Positions 13,491-25,592 of a stretch of DNA of 64,000 bases are shown one piece after another. The notes beneath the pieces were generated by a model that saw nothing but the letters and a program-made list of their open reading frames with translations, did no database searches and was not told the origin of the DNA. The stretch is taken from positions 7,599,501 through 7,663,500 of the forward strand of contig JAWUZG010000018.1 of assembly GCA_036785705.1 (NCBI GenBank), written 5' to 3'. Numbering within the stretch: the stretch's first letter is position 1; every line of letters starts with the position of its first letter. Both the position numbers and the translations under genes were made by a program. This DNA comes from Acanthornis magna (Eukaryota > Chordata > Aves > Passeriformes > Acanthizidae).

Positions 13491-15459
13491 CAGAATCTGC
13501 AAACTGTTATAATGCATCTTTCCACTTCTCACTCTCTCCTCAATTCCTCTTTACTTCACTCCCTCATAGATATAAATGCAGAGGGAAAAATACAATTATC
13601 TAGTCAATGCCCCTTCATTCTATAAACTGGATAATTTTGTAGTGGCATCTTTCTTCCATTCCCTCTAGCCTTTTCCTTTAATTATGACAAACTTTTTGAT
13701 TTAAAACCAAAGACCAAGCCACAACACCCCTCTGTAACCTTGCACTCTTGTGTAACATTTTTCAATGTTACATTTTCTGAAATGTATTTTTTCTTTTTCT
13801 GAATTTGCCACTTTCAGTTTCCAGATGTTGGTTCTTGTTAAGTGTTTGTCTGAAAGATTAAAATGTCTCAACTAAAGGGATCATTTTGAATGGTCTTAAG
13901 CTTCTTTTAGATAAATTGAATAATTAGGATTTTTAGTCATTCACATATCTTTGTAGCTGTTTTCTGTACTTCTTCCTTGCCAGTATTTTCTTTTGGCAAA
14001 ATGAGTATCCAAACTTGGTGCAATATTCTCCTTCTGCAACAGTTTCAGAAAGACCATATACAGTTGCAATATTTTCCTTGTGCTTGCCTAGTCCTCTGCT
14101 GACACATCTAGAGATTTTCCAGCCATACCAGATTCAGTTCATTATTTACCACGATGACTAAAAGTAGATAACCTGTACATGCCTCTGTCCACACAGTTTT
14201 GCTGGTTTCCCACTGCCACAAGATGCAGATACTGCTTGAAGATTTGACCACCTCATTTAACAGAATCCTTCATCCAGTTACCTTCCCTCCCACGCCTAAC
14301 CTCACAGATCCCTATGTCATCCTAAATCTTTCCTTGCCTGGGCCTTCACAGAACCCCACAAACTCCACAGACGATTTTTCTTCCCTGCTGTGAGCATGTC
14401 CAACAGGATGTGATCAGTGCTCTCTGTAGGGAAATCATTGACATCAGAGACAGCTCAAAATGAGAAGCCATAGCCATCATTGCTATGTGTCCCCAAAGCC
14501 TTACTCTACTGGAAGGGAAAAGGTCGATGGGAAGTCAGCAGAAGACAAGAGGAAAGAAAAATATGTAGCAGTGATCTTTCAACAAGCTACTTTGTCTACA
14601 TTTATATCTATAAACTTTTTTTTTTTAATTTGCAGGGCTGTCATGTTTCCCTTTTTTTTTTTTTTGCCCATCTCATGGAGACATTCTCAGGCTTATTTAG
14701 TCTGACAGGTACTTTGTGATTAAGTTAAAAAAAATACCATAAAGCATTACTTATTGACAATTTACACAAGATTAAAACAGAAGTCCCCATACTTGCAGGG
14801 TGGTGAATAATAAGCAATATTAAATAGCCTTCAGTCCAAAAATCACCACCCTAAATGCTCTGAAAGGACCTGCTCTGACATGTCCAACACCCTGATCATC
14901 TCTTTAGGACTTCAACACCTACCAGAGGGCTAGTCTCAGTAATAGAACTCCCTCTTTGAGAACTTTAAGAGTCAGTGGCTCTCTCCTTAACACCTCCAAG
15001 AGAAAAATGACAGATTATATCCTTATCCAAAATAACGTGGGTCAAACTCAAACATTAATTGGACATTTTCTTCCTTGTTTACTGTAACCCTCGTGCAGAA
15101 GATTTCAAAATGCTACCAGGTGGCCAACTCCTACAGGGAACATTGCATCGTGGGAGAGTGTGCTCCTGGGGAATGGTTTATCATATTGCAGCAGAGACCC
15201 AGTGAGTGAGACACTAGGCTGCCTCCATGTTAATCAACAGAAGGCTTGCCCTGACAGAAGGTTTGTGTCACTGTGTCAACAGGAATGTTTATAACTGCGC
15301 TGGAAAAGTGAAGAGTTTGTTAGTGGGACCATGTTACACATGAATACCCACCAAGGTGGATCAAGTTTTGCCAATACATTTCTTCATGCAGGCCAGGCTG
15401 TGGCCCTTTCATGCCAGTGTGGCTTTCTCAGTGGTGGTTTCGTTAATCTGGTTTCTGTC
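13491..15459. other. non-coding DNA with T-tracts
   Basis: No supported gene. Oligo-T runs occur near 14,617-14,628 and 14,651-14,665. The open frames over these runs are low-complexity. Confidence 0.45.
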
Positions 15460-15634
15460 CCAGTCCCAGCCCCAGATCCAATCCCAGCTTCAACCCCAAC
15501 CCCAACCCCAGCCCCAGCTCCAGCTCCAGCTCCAGCCCCAGCCCCAGCCCCAGCTCCAGCCCCAGCTCCAGCCCCAGCCCCAACCCCAACCCCAGCCCCA
15601 GCCCCAGCCCCAGCCCCAGCTCCAGCCCCAGCCC
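15460..15634. repeat. hexanucleotide minisatellite, CCAGCC/CCAGCT type (GGGGCT on the other strand)
   Basis: About 29 six-base units of the form CCAGCC, with CCAGCT and CCAACC variants, run head to tail. The minus strand is therefore a series of GGGGCT/GGAGCT units. Because the unit is six bases, every frame is open across it and gives dipeptide repeats (Ala-Pro, Gln-Pro on +; Gly-Ala, Trp-Gly on -). This explains the misleading 110-180 codon open frames here. The array is probably variable in length between individuals, and the G-rich strand can form G-quadruplexes. Confidence 0.9.
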
Positions 15635-15849
15635 CGCGCACTGGCCTCGGCCCCAGGAATCTGGAGAACCGGCGGTACAAAACGGCAGAGCTCCCTCTGA
15701 CCCCTAAACCGATCATTATTCACTTGAAAGGCAGACTTGCACAAACAAATATTTTGTGTAGCTGTTATGATTATTGTCAGTATCTGTCCCCATTGTTCAG
15801 GCGCAGGAATTCCTTTGGTCTCATAAATACTGAGCCCGGCCCTCCCCTC

Positions 15850-16035
15850 CCCCCTTTAACTGTCAGATAATTACACAGTTGGCTTTAGAGTTTAACTTGT
15901 CAAAGGAGTTTCATTACTTTGTTCCTTTTGGGCAGCTTCCACTATTGTGCTTTCTGAACACTAAACAGAACCTATATTAACTGTCAGTTAATTACACACC
16001 GTTTTTCTTCAGTATTTACCAGTCAAAGGGGCAGG
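15850..16035. promoter_or_regulatory. candidate enhancer with a duplicated MEIS / homeodomain / TCF module
   Basis: A 22-bp string, CTGTCAG then A or T then TAATTACACA with TTAA in front, occurs at 15,856-15,877 and again at 15,977-15,998, with 21 of 22 bases the same. Each copy is followed by a TCAAAGG box (15,900 and 16,023). CTGTCA is the MEIS/TGIF half-site, TAATTA the homeodomain core (MSX-type included), and TCAAAG the TCF/LEF core. A CTTTGTT (SOX-like) box lies between the copies. The motifs are seen directly. Enhancer function is inference. Confidence 0.45.
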
Positions 16036-16439
16036 TAGGCTGCAATCCTATCATCTCAATCACTGTCTCTGCTCACAAAAGAATCAATAAAGATGAGTCA
16101 CTTAGTGTCACCCAGTGTCTGATACTCAAAGCCACCCATTCCTAATTGCCTTTAGAGATGGATGATAATACAAACTTTGAAGTGATAATCAGCCTAATGA
16201 GTGGCCTTGCTGAGAGGGTAGATCATGTGTCAGAACAGTTTGCAGATGCTTACAGGCAAACAAAGCCAGCTTTCCTTTTAGACCTGAGAGGACCATGGCG
16301 AGTCTGGTACCCAGAGCCCTGCACAATGGCAGAGACTGGAGCACAGCAGGACGCTGTAGCCTGCTGATCACAACTGACTCCATCCATCTTGCTCTTTGCC
16401 TTTAATCAGCACAGTCAGAACAAGTCCTCCAGATCTCTG

Positions 16440-17110
16440 CATGTTTATGCTGGATGTTTAGGCAATAACTGTGTAAAAGATAAATTCTCTGATTCTGAGT
16501 CATTGGATTTAAATAATAGCGATTGGACTTGATAGGTAATGGCCGGGGATCCCGGCTAAAACTACCGAGTAAATGTAATTAAATACAATCGGGTGCAGTC
16601 AGCCAGGCAGAGCCAGAGACCATAAAAGGCTCATTCAGACAGCAATGAAAACAAACAACGTCAGCAACAAAAACAAAACCAGTGTTTGGTTTGCTAATAA
16701 GAGCATGATCTGAGGCCTGATCTACACTCAATTTTTGCACCCAACAATTTGACCAAATCAATAATTTGCAGAAAGCCAACAACAAACAAACAAATAAAAA
16801 GACAAATTAAATTGCTATAATCCCTTAGTCTGGGTGCAGTTATATTATCATAAAGACATTTTCTTTTTAAAATAGTAAAGCTGTCATAAATTCAGTCAAG
16901 TGTGAACAAATAGGTTATGGCCATGTTTGTGCTAATATGACTGTCTCAATATAAAAGGGTTGCTTTGATTTAACAATCCTTTACTAATTTAGCTAAATTT
17001 TGACATGGGCTGACCATGGACATTGCTTCAAAATCAACTCACAAAGACTGGGAATCTGTAGGATTACATCAATTTGACTTCAAAGTACAAATTAAATATA
17101 TGTGAATACA
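16440..17110. promoter_or_regulatory. candidate conserved non-coding block
   Basis: This is a long AT-rich but non-repetitive stretch without microsatellites or transposon signatures, with many short factor-like words: GTAATTAAATAC, AATCAATAATTTGC, AAATTAAATTGC, TTATCATAAAG. It includes an isolated GC-rich motif GGCCGGGGATCCCGGC at about 16,541-16,556 containing an inverted repeat. The texture is like that of vertebrate conserved non-coding elements near homeobox genes. No coding frame spans it. Confidence 0.3.
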
Positions 17111-20100
17111 TATATATGGATGGATTAATATGTTTAACTATTTGGATATAATAATCTAGAACTATTTTGGGGGCAAATCTGTACTCTTGGTGAAAGGTGG
17201 TGAAAAACCTGAACAAGTGGGTTCAGGATTTACACCGTTTTAATAAGAAGCTGTCACATTTTAGTATTTTGTAGTCAACTATTTTGCTTGTAAAACCTGT
17301 CATGCAAATAAGGAATTAATGCAATAAACCAAATGAGAAACAGAATTTTTTATGAAAGTAAGCCAACCCTTTGAAATTAAAAGCAAGATTATTGCTGCCT
17401 TTTCAAAAACAACAGAATGAAGCCTCTTTCAGGTAAAACCAATCATATTTTCATATTTTTACTAGTTTTACATCAGCCTGGCTTCCTTTCTTTAAGTCAG
17501 TGAGAAAAGTGCAGTCTTTTGGATCTGAAAGCACAGGAAAAATAGCCTTTTATTTTGTGTAGCTCATGTATGAATACAACAGATGTGCCTGTGGAAAGGT
17601 TTTAGAGTTTTCGGATTTGGAGTTTTGTTTAGAGACAGCATTCTCCAGTAAGTGATGTCTGGTAATACTTGCTGCATGCTGATATGGAAACCCATGCCTT
17701 CAAGATCTCTGCTATAACTAATATCAGTAATTAGTCCCACCTAATACTATTTGAAACTGAATTCACCAGAAGGAGATAGTTTATTTCTTTTGCTAGAGAA
17801 TATGAGAAAGAAAATACTTCGCTGAATTAGTAAGTGGGCTTTAGAGACACGTGTCCAGCAGCGCTCACAAGCTGCCAGTGATCACACAGGTTATCTAAGG
17901 TTCCTGAATTCAGAGAGCTGGAAACACATCTGAGTGTCTGCCAGCACCCTGCTCTCACTCCTGCGGCAGCCACACAAACTCAGCTCTGCCGAGCTCCCTC
18001 AGTGGCAGCTGTGAACAACACAAGAATTTTGATGCATTGAGGCTGCGGGCTTGTTCCCTACAGACCGACAGCCCCTTCATTTCTGTGCACAAAGCACCCC
18101 AGAGAACCTGACTTCTCTAACAATGCTACATCGGAACTTTTGGGAAGCTGTGGTTTTGGGTTTTGAGCTGTGGAAGAACCTCATGTTCCTTCTTGCCGGG
18201 GGAATCAGCTGGGAAAGACCATCCTGCCCACACTTCTCCAAGGCAAATTCTAATCCACAGTTATATTTGTTCTACAGAAAATATTCTTTTAAAATCCTTT
18301 TAACTTACAAATTCATAGTTCATTTGATTCAAGTTAATTGTTAAGTGATAAAGTTAAATAAACATGGTTTTTAAAATCATTTTATAATCCCACATGCATA
18401 TGCATTGGACTATATATACACCATAATTACATAGAAATTTAGTACTACACAAATGTATTCACAAGCATGAAAGTCTAAAAATACCCTTTCAAGCACAAAA
18501 CATTGCTATCATTACATATCTTATCACTTTTAATCACATTCAAAATCTCCATTTGAGCTCTAAAATGTGTTGGACAAAGGGAAAATTTACCTGCAGTCAG
18601 ATCTATAGAACTGAAGTTGATAATTTGTGATAAGTTAATGGAAATGTGATGACATATGAATTACAGTTGCAAGTTTAAGTGTGTATGTTGCAAGCAGCTA
18701 TGAATCAGAAAGGGACAATGAATTGAATAAATAATTTTGGTGATGCATGATAGCCGATACTCACTCAAGTAATCTTGATTCAAAGTTTGGATTACAGGCA
18801 GAGAGGCTAAAATTCACATGACATGATACTCTGCAAGGAATTCCCTATGGGTTTTTTTTTAACAAAACAAATGGGACTTCTAATGTATCTTTGAAATCCA
18901 CTCAGTTGATATTAACCTCAAAATATTAATTTAGTGTTATTTTATTATCTCATATTTTTATTATAGCATCTCATAGTCATAAAAAAGGGGGTTTTGATGC
19001 TCCGCTCTGTACAGGTAATAACCAAATAATCCATGTCCAAAAGATTTCCCTAGACATAAAGCCCTAAGAAAAAGAATTATAGTTAAGATTTTCAGATTTG
19101 TGTGTGTGTGTGTGAGCTAAATTTGAGAACCTTAAAGGTATCTGGTTATCAGAGGATTTTTAACTTCACATGTTCTAAAAATATCTTAAATTAGATGCCC
19201 AGAAACAAGGGCAGCCATAATCACCAGCCATCTTTAAAACTCACAGGTACGGCTTCTCTCTCAGTTCGTGTCACTCCCCCATGGGGTCACTGCTGGAGAA
19301 GGGAGTCCTAACCTCCCCGTCGCCTCTGGCTATGCACTCTCGCTGCATTAAATATGCTGGCACTCGTGCTCACGAGCGAGCCAATCTGATGGAAACATAA
19401 ACCTCCAGAAAATGCAAGGCGATCTGCTTGACTGGGCAGCCACACAAGTGGTAATGACAGCACATGGGCACAGGCTGCCAGGGCTGGCCACAGGCAGGAC
19501 GGCTCTGTCAGCACCAGCCTGAACCTGCATTACCTTAAGAGACGATGTAACTGCATCCCGAGCCTGTGTGCGTCTGCTTCTTGTGCTGGGTAAGCAATCT
19601 GCTGGGGCTTTGCCAAAATGTAGGCAAAGAAATAGAAACAGCACAGTAAATATCAACCTTTAATAAAACAGATGCTTTAACTTCTTGTCAGAGTGAGAGA
19701 AAAAGTGAAAAAAGGAATTAAGTATGCTCTTGTTTTAATATTTTGGTTTGTGTATTGAGAGATTTCCAGTGATTATGAATTTAAACTAGCATCTCCGAGC
19801 TTTTTTTCAAACAAGTAGCTCTAAGTGTTTCACAAATATCTACAAAATTCCATAAATTCTTCCATGAGGCAGCAAAACATACCAGGAGCTAGTCACCTGT
19901 TAGTTGAAGGCAAGTACATCTTGAGGAAAACACAGCAGGGGTAGTAAAATCTAGCACCACTATAAATAATGGAAACCACAGGAAGAAATGAAGGCAGTTA
20001 AATAGCTACTGGAGATGAAATTTAGCCAAGACATGATGGTGTAAAATCCTTTTCCCAGTCTCAATCCTGTTAAAAAGTGCCATGAAACTGGTAATGACAA

Positions 20101-20990
20101 AAAGGAATGGGACACTACTTTTGTCTCATCTGAGATGTATCTCTGGAGCAAGAAGCTTGCTTTTAAAATGGTTTGCTTTGTATTTATTCCCTCTGAGCCA
20201 GTGTAAACTTTACCCATTATTTTTATTGGAGCAGATCCTTAGTGTGTTACCGAATAAATTACCAAACCCACTTCCTACTTTTCTTGGAAATGTCTCCACA
20301 CCCCATATTCATTCAGTTCAGCTCTTCCCCAAGCTGTAACTCTGTCCAATCTTACAAACTATTAGGGCAGGAAAGAACTGTAACTCTGGAACTCTGCAAC
20401 ACATTTTGAACATTTTCTTTAACACATGCTGTATGGCAGTAAGATTTTGAGCAGATAAACTGTATCAAATGCAGCTTTTGCAAAGTATTTTCTTATTTTT
20501 TAAAAAACCCCAGTATATGATTGCTGTTATGCTAAAATGCAGCCTGATTCAGCACTGGGCTGTATTGCCTTCCCTCCCATTGACTTCAAAATGAATAAGC
20601 TCAGCCTGGGTATTTGAGAATTCATTGCTGTGAAGACATATTCTGGCAGGTCAACACAAGCATTATTCATAGGCCTCAATTCAGTCTGTCATCTGAAATG
20701 AAAGAGAGCCTTTCTTTAAAAAGCTAAAATCCGTCTTTAATTTGTTATCCTAGTAACTGTATCAAAAACTGTTATAAAACAAATATTAAAAATGAGAGCA
20801 AGCTGATGAGCAATTGAAACACAGTAAAATAGATTTGGAAGAGCTGCAGAGCCACCAAACCCTTGCTCCAGCTATTGCAGACAACCACTTCATATAATCT
20901 TTTTTCATAAATATATCAAGATCTCTTGTAAAAGCAGCTAGTTTTATTTCTTCATTTACTGCTATTGTACAGTTATTTGTATTTCTTACA
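17111..20990. other. non-coding DNA with a short (TG)n and a more GC-rich block
   Basis: A (TG)8 microsatellite lies at 19,099-19,114. Positions 19,240-19,560 are richer in G, C and CpG than their surroundings and contain the inverted repeat CTCGTGctCACGAG at 19,363-19,376; this block could be regulatory. A CTCCCATTGACTTCAAAATG string at 20,574-20,593 resembles the old repeat at 25,475-25,592. No supported gene is present. Confidence 0.4.
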
Positions 20991-20994
20991 GCTT

Positions 20995-21060
20995 GAGTTA
21001 CAGATTCATAGATTATATGCCAGAGTGGACCACTGTGATCATCAAATCTGACCTCCATAA
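20995..21060 (-). repeat. ancient CR1-like LINE 3' end
   Basis: AGATTCATAGATTATATGCC followed by AGTGGACCACTGTGATCATC and ATCTGACCTCC matches, in reverse complement, the conserved 3' end of old sauropsid CR1-type elements (the 'AAGGGACCACTGTGATCATCTAGTCTGACCTCC' sentence). It is short, and there is no coding part. Confidence 0.6.
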
Positions 21061-24000
21061 TCTGCAGGATTGCCCTGAATTAATTTAAGAAGCCAGTGGT
21101 TTTGCAGCCAGGAGTTTATTAGGGAAAGGGCACAAGAGCCATGGTATCAGTGCTGACTGATGGGATTAATCAGCTCATGTTAACACACTGATTATCATAC
21201 AGTAAAGGGAAATGTTTCAAAAGAACACTCCAGTCTGAAACATAAAGCAAAATCATTTGGACTTCCAGAGAGGTCATGGTTGAAATATCACAAAACTCTC
21301 TTTACTCAAAGCAGATGTTTATTAAGATTAATTTAGTGTGAAAAATGAACCAGAATGCATATAAAAGACAATGCCTCCTCAATTATGTAATAGGACACCT
21401 CCTCATTATATTGTGTTCACTGAAGATGATAGTATTTTCCTAGGGGATGTATGACTACAGTTTGCCAAAGTCCCTCTCCCTCATTTTAGATTAAATATCA
21501 GACTGCAGAGCATGAAGCCAAGTGAACAGAAACAAGAGAACTCAAATAAACATAATTTAAATGGAAAAGAAAAGGCCTGTTAAGCATGTTTTCTACATAA
21601 ATGTGTTCAAAATAGAAAGTTACAATGATGCCAGGATACAAATACAGAGAAAAATCACCAGAATTTAATATAAGCAAAAATACCTCTTTCCTACATTTGT
21701 GCATGCATTGAAATGAAATGCAATCTGTAAGTGTAAATATTCACAGAACTTTTCACAGAACTGGAACAACTTCTCTTTCTTGCCACCTTTTCTCTCTTTC
21801 CTGTCTCTTTCTGTGAGCTCCCTCCAGTGTTCTCAAGGAAGTATTGAATCATTTCATTTTGGTATATTCCATTTTTATCACAGGAAGCACCAGGATAAGA
21901 AAGATTATATTTGTCTAATCTCCAAGGATACCCAGTCTGAGCTAAAGGTCTAGTCTAAACCTGACTGTGAAAACAGGCACTGCAAGAAGATGCACTTCAC
22001 CCACCACAGATGTCCCTCAGAATGAATGGCACAAAAAGGCTGCTGATTGTAGAGGTGACTAGAGAATGAGCTGAGACTGTGTACCAATTTATAGATTATT
22101 TAGAGTTATGGAATATCAATTCTTTGCTTATTTTCCCCTAGGGACTAACAAGAAGGATTTCTGCTCTAAACTGGAGGCTCATCAGTTGAAAAAGACAAAA
22201 TGACCAGGAAAGCCAGGCTGCTGACTCTCTGTCATCAACATGAAAAAAACAAGTTGGCTCTAAGACCCTGTCAGGTAAGGTACATTCCATATTGCAATAA
22301 TAATGCCTTTGTACAAGTCTAAACTGAAAAGGGATATGATTACACTTTGGCAGAAGCGATCCAGGGCACTGAATCCAGTAGGCTGTGGACATGCCAGCCT
22401 GCTTGGAGCCAGCTCAGGGATCTCTATACAGCACTGCTATGCAGCCTACAAACCTGCCAAAAGTGCTCCAACACCTATTTACATCTAGTTTAACTCCTGC
22501 TTCTACCAAGATAAACAAAAATAGAACCAAACACCATTTCTCTGCCTCTTCCACTGGCTTTGAGGAGTTACTAAACAAATGAGAATAAAACTATTCTCTG
22601 TAAGGCTGCTCTACCTGGTTCATTTCTGCTGGTTTGTTTTTTAGTGTTTGTTCACTGACAGAATAAATCTGAGCTGGGGCTGCTGCACTACCTTGCTACC
22701 CTTTCTTCCACAAGCTATTTGTTCCCACCCCTTCCCTTGTACCCACATCCACAGTAGTGCTTTGGGCAACTGAGCCATGAAAAGGGTCAGGGAGCTTAGC
22801 TGTAACAAAACAAGGCAAATATTGTGAGAACATACAGAAGTTTAAAGTCATAAGTAATAGAACTAAAGATAACTTAATTTTGAGCACTCAATGTCAATTA
22901 ATTTGGTATGTTTACTACTGCTTTATTTATTGTAAAAGCCGCTGTGACAAGCCACTCTCCTGCTAATCTTCATGATATCCAGCAGATAGTGAGCCATTGC
23001 CTAACCTCAGAAATGTCCGAATGGAGTTATGGAATTACTCCAGTCCTTTGTGGGTTTGGCAAAGACTTTGTAGGATTTCTAGTGACGTATGCTGGGCCTG
23101 ACTCAAATCCCAGTAATGGAAATTTCTTTGATTTGGCTTATTGTTACTTCTGACCCTGTAAATGTGGGAAGCACTCAGGCATTAAGAAAGACATTGTTTC
23201 CCTGACATATCAGTTGGTCACTGCTATTTACATCAATTGAAACAGAATTAAAATTCCAGTTTGATTTTTCCTCTTTTACTTTCAAAGCACTTAAAATAAC
23301 ACCAATTCAATGCCCGCCCAACCATCATGTTGGATGGTTTGTTATGTACACAGCAGGATTTGAGTTTCTTATGAGAAAATTGAAAAAAAAAAAAAGGTTG
23401 CGATTTCACGATTCCCTTTCTTCTATTATTGTCTGTAAATAACTTCAGAGAAGCTCTCTCAATTTTCTCCTCTCTTCTCCTTTACAATTCTTTAAATAGG
23501 TTCTTTCTACATTTTAATTTTTCTACCCTTTTTCCATTTTTGTTCCACCCATCTTCTTGTAAGGGCCACACTATCATTACTTTTGCACGTAACTAACATG
23601 GAGTCAGTGGAAGATCACTCCTCAATAGAATTCCTTTTTAATACAAAACATTAGTATGCTCTATGTTGTGTTCCATAACTGAAGTTCATCTTAATATTTC
23701 ATAACAGCTTTTTAAAATCAATTTTATTAAGGGGTTGGAATTTTAGAGAGTAGCTAGTTTGTTTTCACTCTGAAACCCATGAATCTGGAGAACAATTCTC
23801 CAGTTATAATTTTCTCTAAAAATGTCTATTGTTAAACATCATGTATACAGACATGTTTTAAGGCAAAAATATTTTTTACATGAAGAGCTCCTATTTTTTG
23901 ACTATTATTGGTATAAATGTTGTTGTGATGGTCTAGTTCCAAGAGGAAACAGAATCTTGATGTTACTGCCAATGGAACTGTCTTCCAGCCGCCAGTATTT

Positions 24001-25396
24001 GTTGCCACAGACGAGTTGCTTATAGCTATGCAGTTCATATCCATTCTTTCCACAAAACTTTGTTTCAAAGAAGTGACCATACTTCCTTTGTACAAGTTGT
24101 ACTGTCTTCCAGTCCTACTTTGAAACACCAAAGAAGATTTCTTTACACATCCACAAAGTTGTATTTACTTTGAGTGTAAGCCAATAACCATGCATGCTAT
24201 TGGCTTAAAAATTCAAACTGTCGTCAAATACAGTTTCTCCCTTTTTGATTTGTCTTGGTTACAAACGTGCACTGTGACCAAACAGCCTTCCTCTTGATAT
24301 TCTGTTCAGTTTGCAACACTGCCATCACATAAAGAAAGCTACTGGGTTTATGCTAGAAAAAATATAAAATGTATAAAATGGACCACATGCAGTTTTCTGT
24401 TGCCTGTGCCAAATTAGGTCCTTTGTAACATTGGGAGGAAGAACAGGAGTTTAATCCCTTTTGTTTGTCTCCCACACCAAAGGAAATTACAATTTGAGGA
24501 GTTACCTGTCTCTGAGACAACCCCACCAGCCCCTCTTTGATGGGCACATTGATTAATAATCACAGGAAACACGAACTCCTTTTCAGCAGCAGGTTTTCCC
24601 AGGCCATCTTACTGGAAGTGCCTGCTAAGGCTGTACAGCAAGGCCTGATGATCAACTTGCTGTCCTCACACTGCACACAACTGTTGTAGTTTGCAAAGTC
24701 CTAATTTCTTCTCTTTCAGACACGCTCTTGCTGAGGCACAACAAAGTGCACAGTGCCTGTGGTCTTACCATTTTACCTGCATTGCTTGTGGTGGGACTGT
24801 AGTCCTTTGTGCATGTTTTTGGAATTTTACTCCAACCTGAAAATCTTAAATTTCAAGGTTAGTGTTTTTAGCAATTACAGGAAGCTCCAGCATGTACTCT
24901 TGAAACCTATCTGCTCCAAAGTAAGCTCTAAGCTTTTAAAAGAAGGTGGCTGGGGAAGTGCAAATGGCTACTGAGGAGATGCAGTTACTGTATACAGGAA
25001 GCTCGGATCAAGTTCAAATGAAAGCTTTGGCCACCAGTTCTTAGCAACTGATTTTAATGCAGTTGTAATCTTCAAAGCTATCTATTTATCTCTACAGCAG
25101 AGGCCCTGGGTATTATATAGCTAATGAGCTAGCCCATTTGAGCAACCTTCTTTCACATTAAAAAGGTACTTTAACTTTTTCTTTTGCCAGATTAACTGTT
25201 CAGTCTATTTCTGACAGATGAGATCAGCTATATGGAATTTTAATACTCTTTTTCTTCTAAAATGTGTCTCTGTTTATTTTCTTGGGCCAAAATGCAAGTT
25301 TTAAGACTGTTGAGGTTCAAAATTAGTTGTGTAATACTACTATAACTGTTTTGGGGTGTTTTTCAGTAACTATTGGTCACATGCATAAAGCATTAC
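21061..25396. other. non-coding DNA, nothing recognised except one inverted repeat
   Basis: No gene is supported. An A-tract lies at about 23,383-23,395. The inverted repeat at 24,177-24,207 is listed separately. Confidence 0.45.
24177..24207. repeat. perfect 10-bp inverted repeat containing two facing CCAAT boxes
   Basis: TAAGCCAATA (24,177-24,186) and TATTGGCTTA (24,198-24,207) are perfect reverse complements around an 11-nt spacer that contains ATGCAT. Each arm carries a CCAAT core (NF-Y/CEBP-type words). It may form a small cruciform or bind a dimer. Function is unknown. Confidence 0.7.
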
Positions 25397-25433
25397 TACT
25401 TTTACTTATTAATTAAATAAATAAGTAAAAGTA
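25397..25433. repeat. perfect 14-bp AT-rich inverted repeat
   Basis: TACTTTTACTTATT (25,397-25,410) and AATAAGTAAAAGTA (25,420-25,433) are perfect reverse complements, with a 9-nt loop AATTAAATA. The structure could be a hairpin in DNA or RNA, or the remnant of a small palindromic element. Confidence 0.75.
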
Positions 25434-25474
25434 AAAATAAAGACATGATCTTGTTCCCAAAGAATTTCCAGCTA

Positions 25475-25592
25475 AGGTCCTGATCTAGAAAAAGAGTTAT
25501 GTGCTTAACTGTGTGTGCCTTGTGAGGTTCCATTGACCTTGGTGGGAGTATTCAAAGTAGTGTAATATGTGTATAAATCTTTGCAAAATTAG
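25475..25592. repeat. old sauropsid interspersed repeat, family not named
   Basis: The blocks GTTATGTGCTTAACTGTGTG, TTCCATTGACCTTGGTGGGA and TGTGTATAAATCTTTGCAAA appear in order. They resemble a repeat I associate with turtle, crocodile and bird non-coding DNA that reads '...GTGCTTAACTTTAAGCA...CCCATTGACTTCAATGGGA...CATAAATCTTTGCAGGAT'. The central palindromic core recurs alone near 3,932, 10,084 and 20,576. The assignment is from memory of the pattern only. Confidence 0.5.

Noticed and set aside
15331..15870. Open frames of 84-179 codons over the Pro/Ala and Gly/Ala repeats
   Set aside because: They exist only because the six-base repeat keeps all frames open; the flanks show no coding signature.
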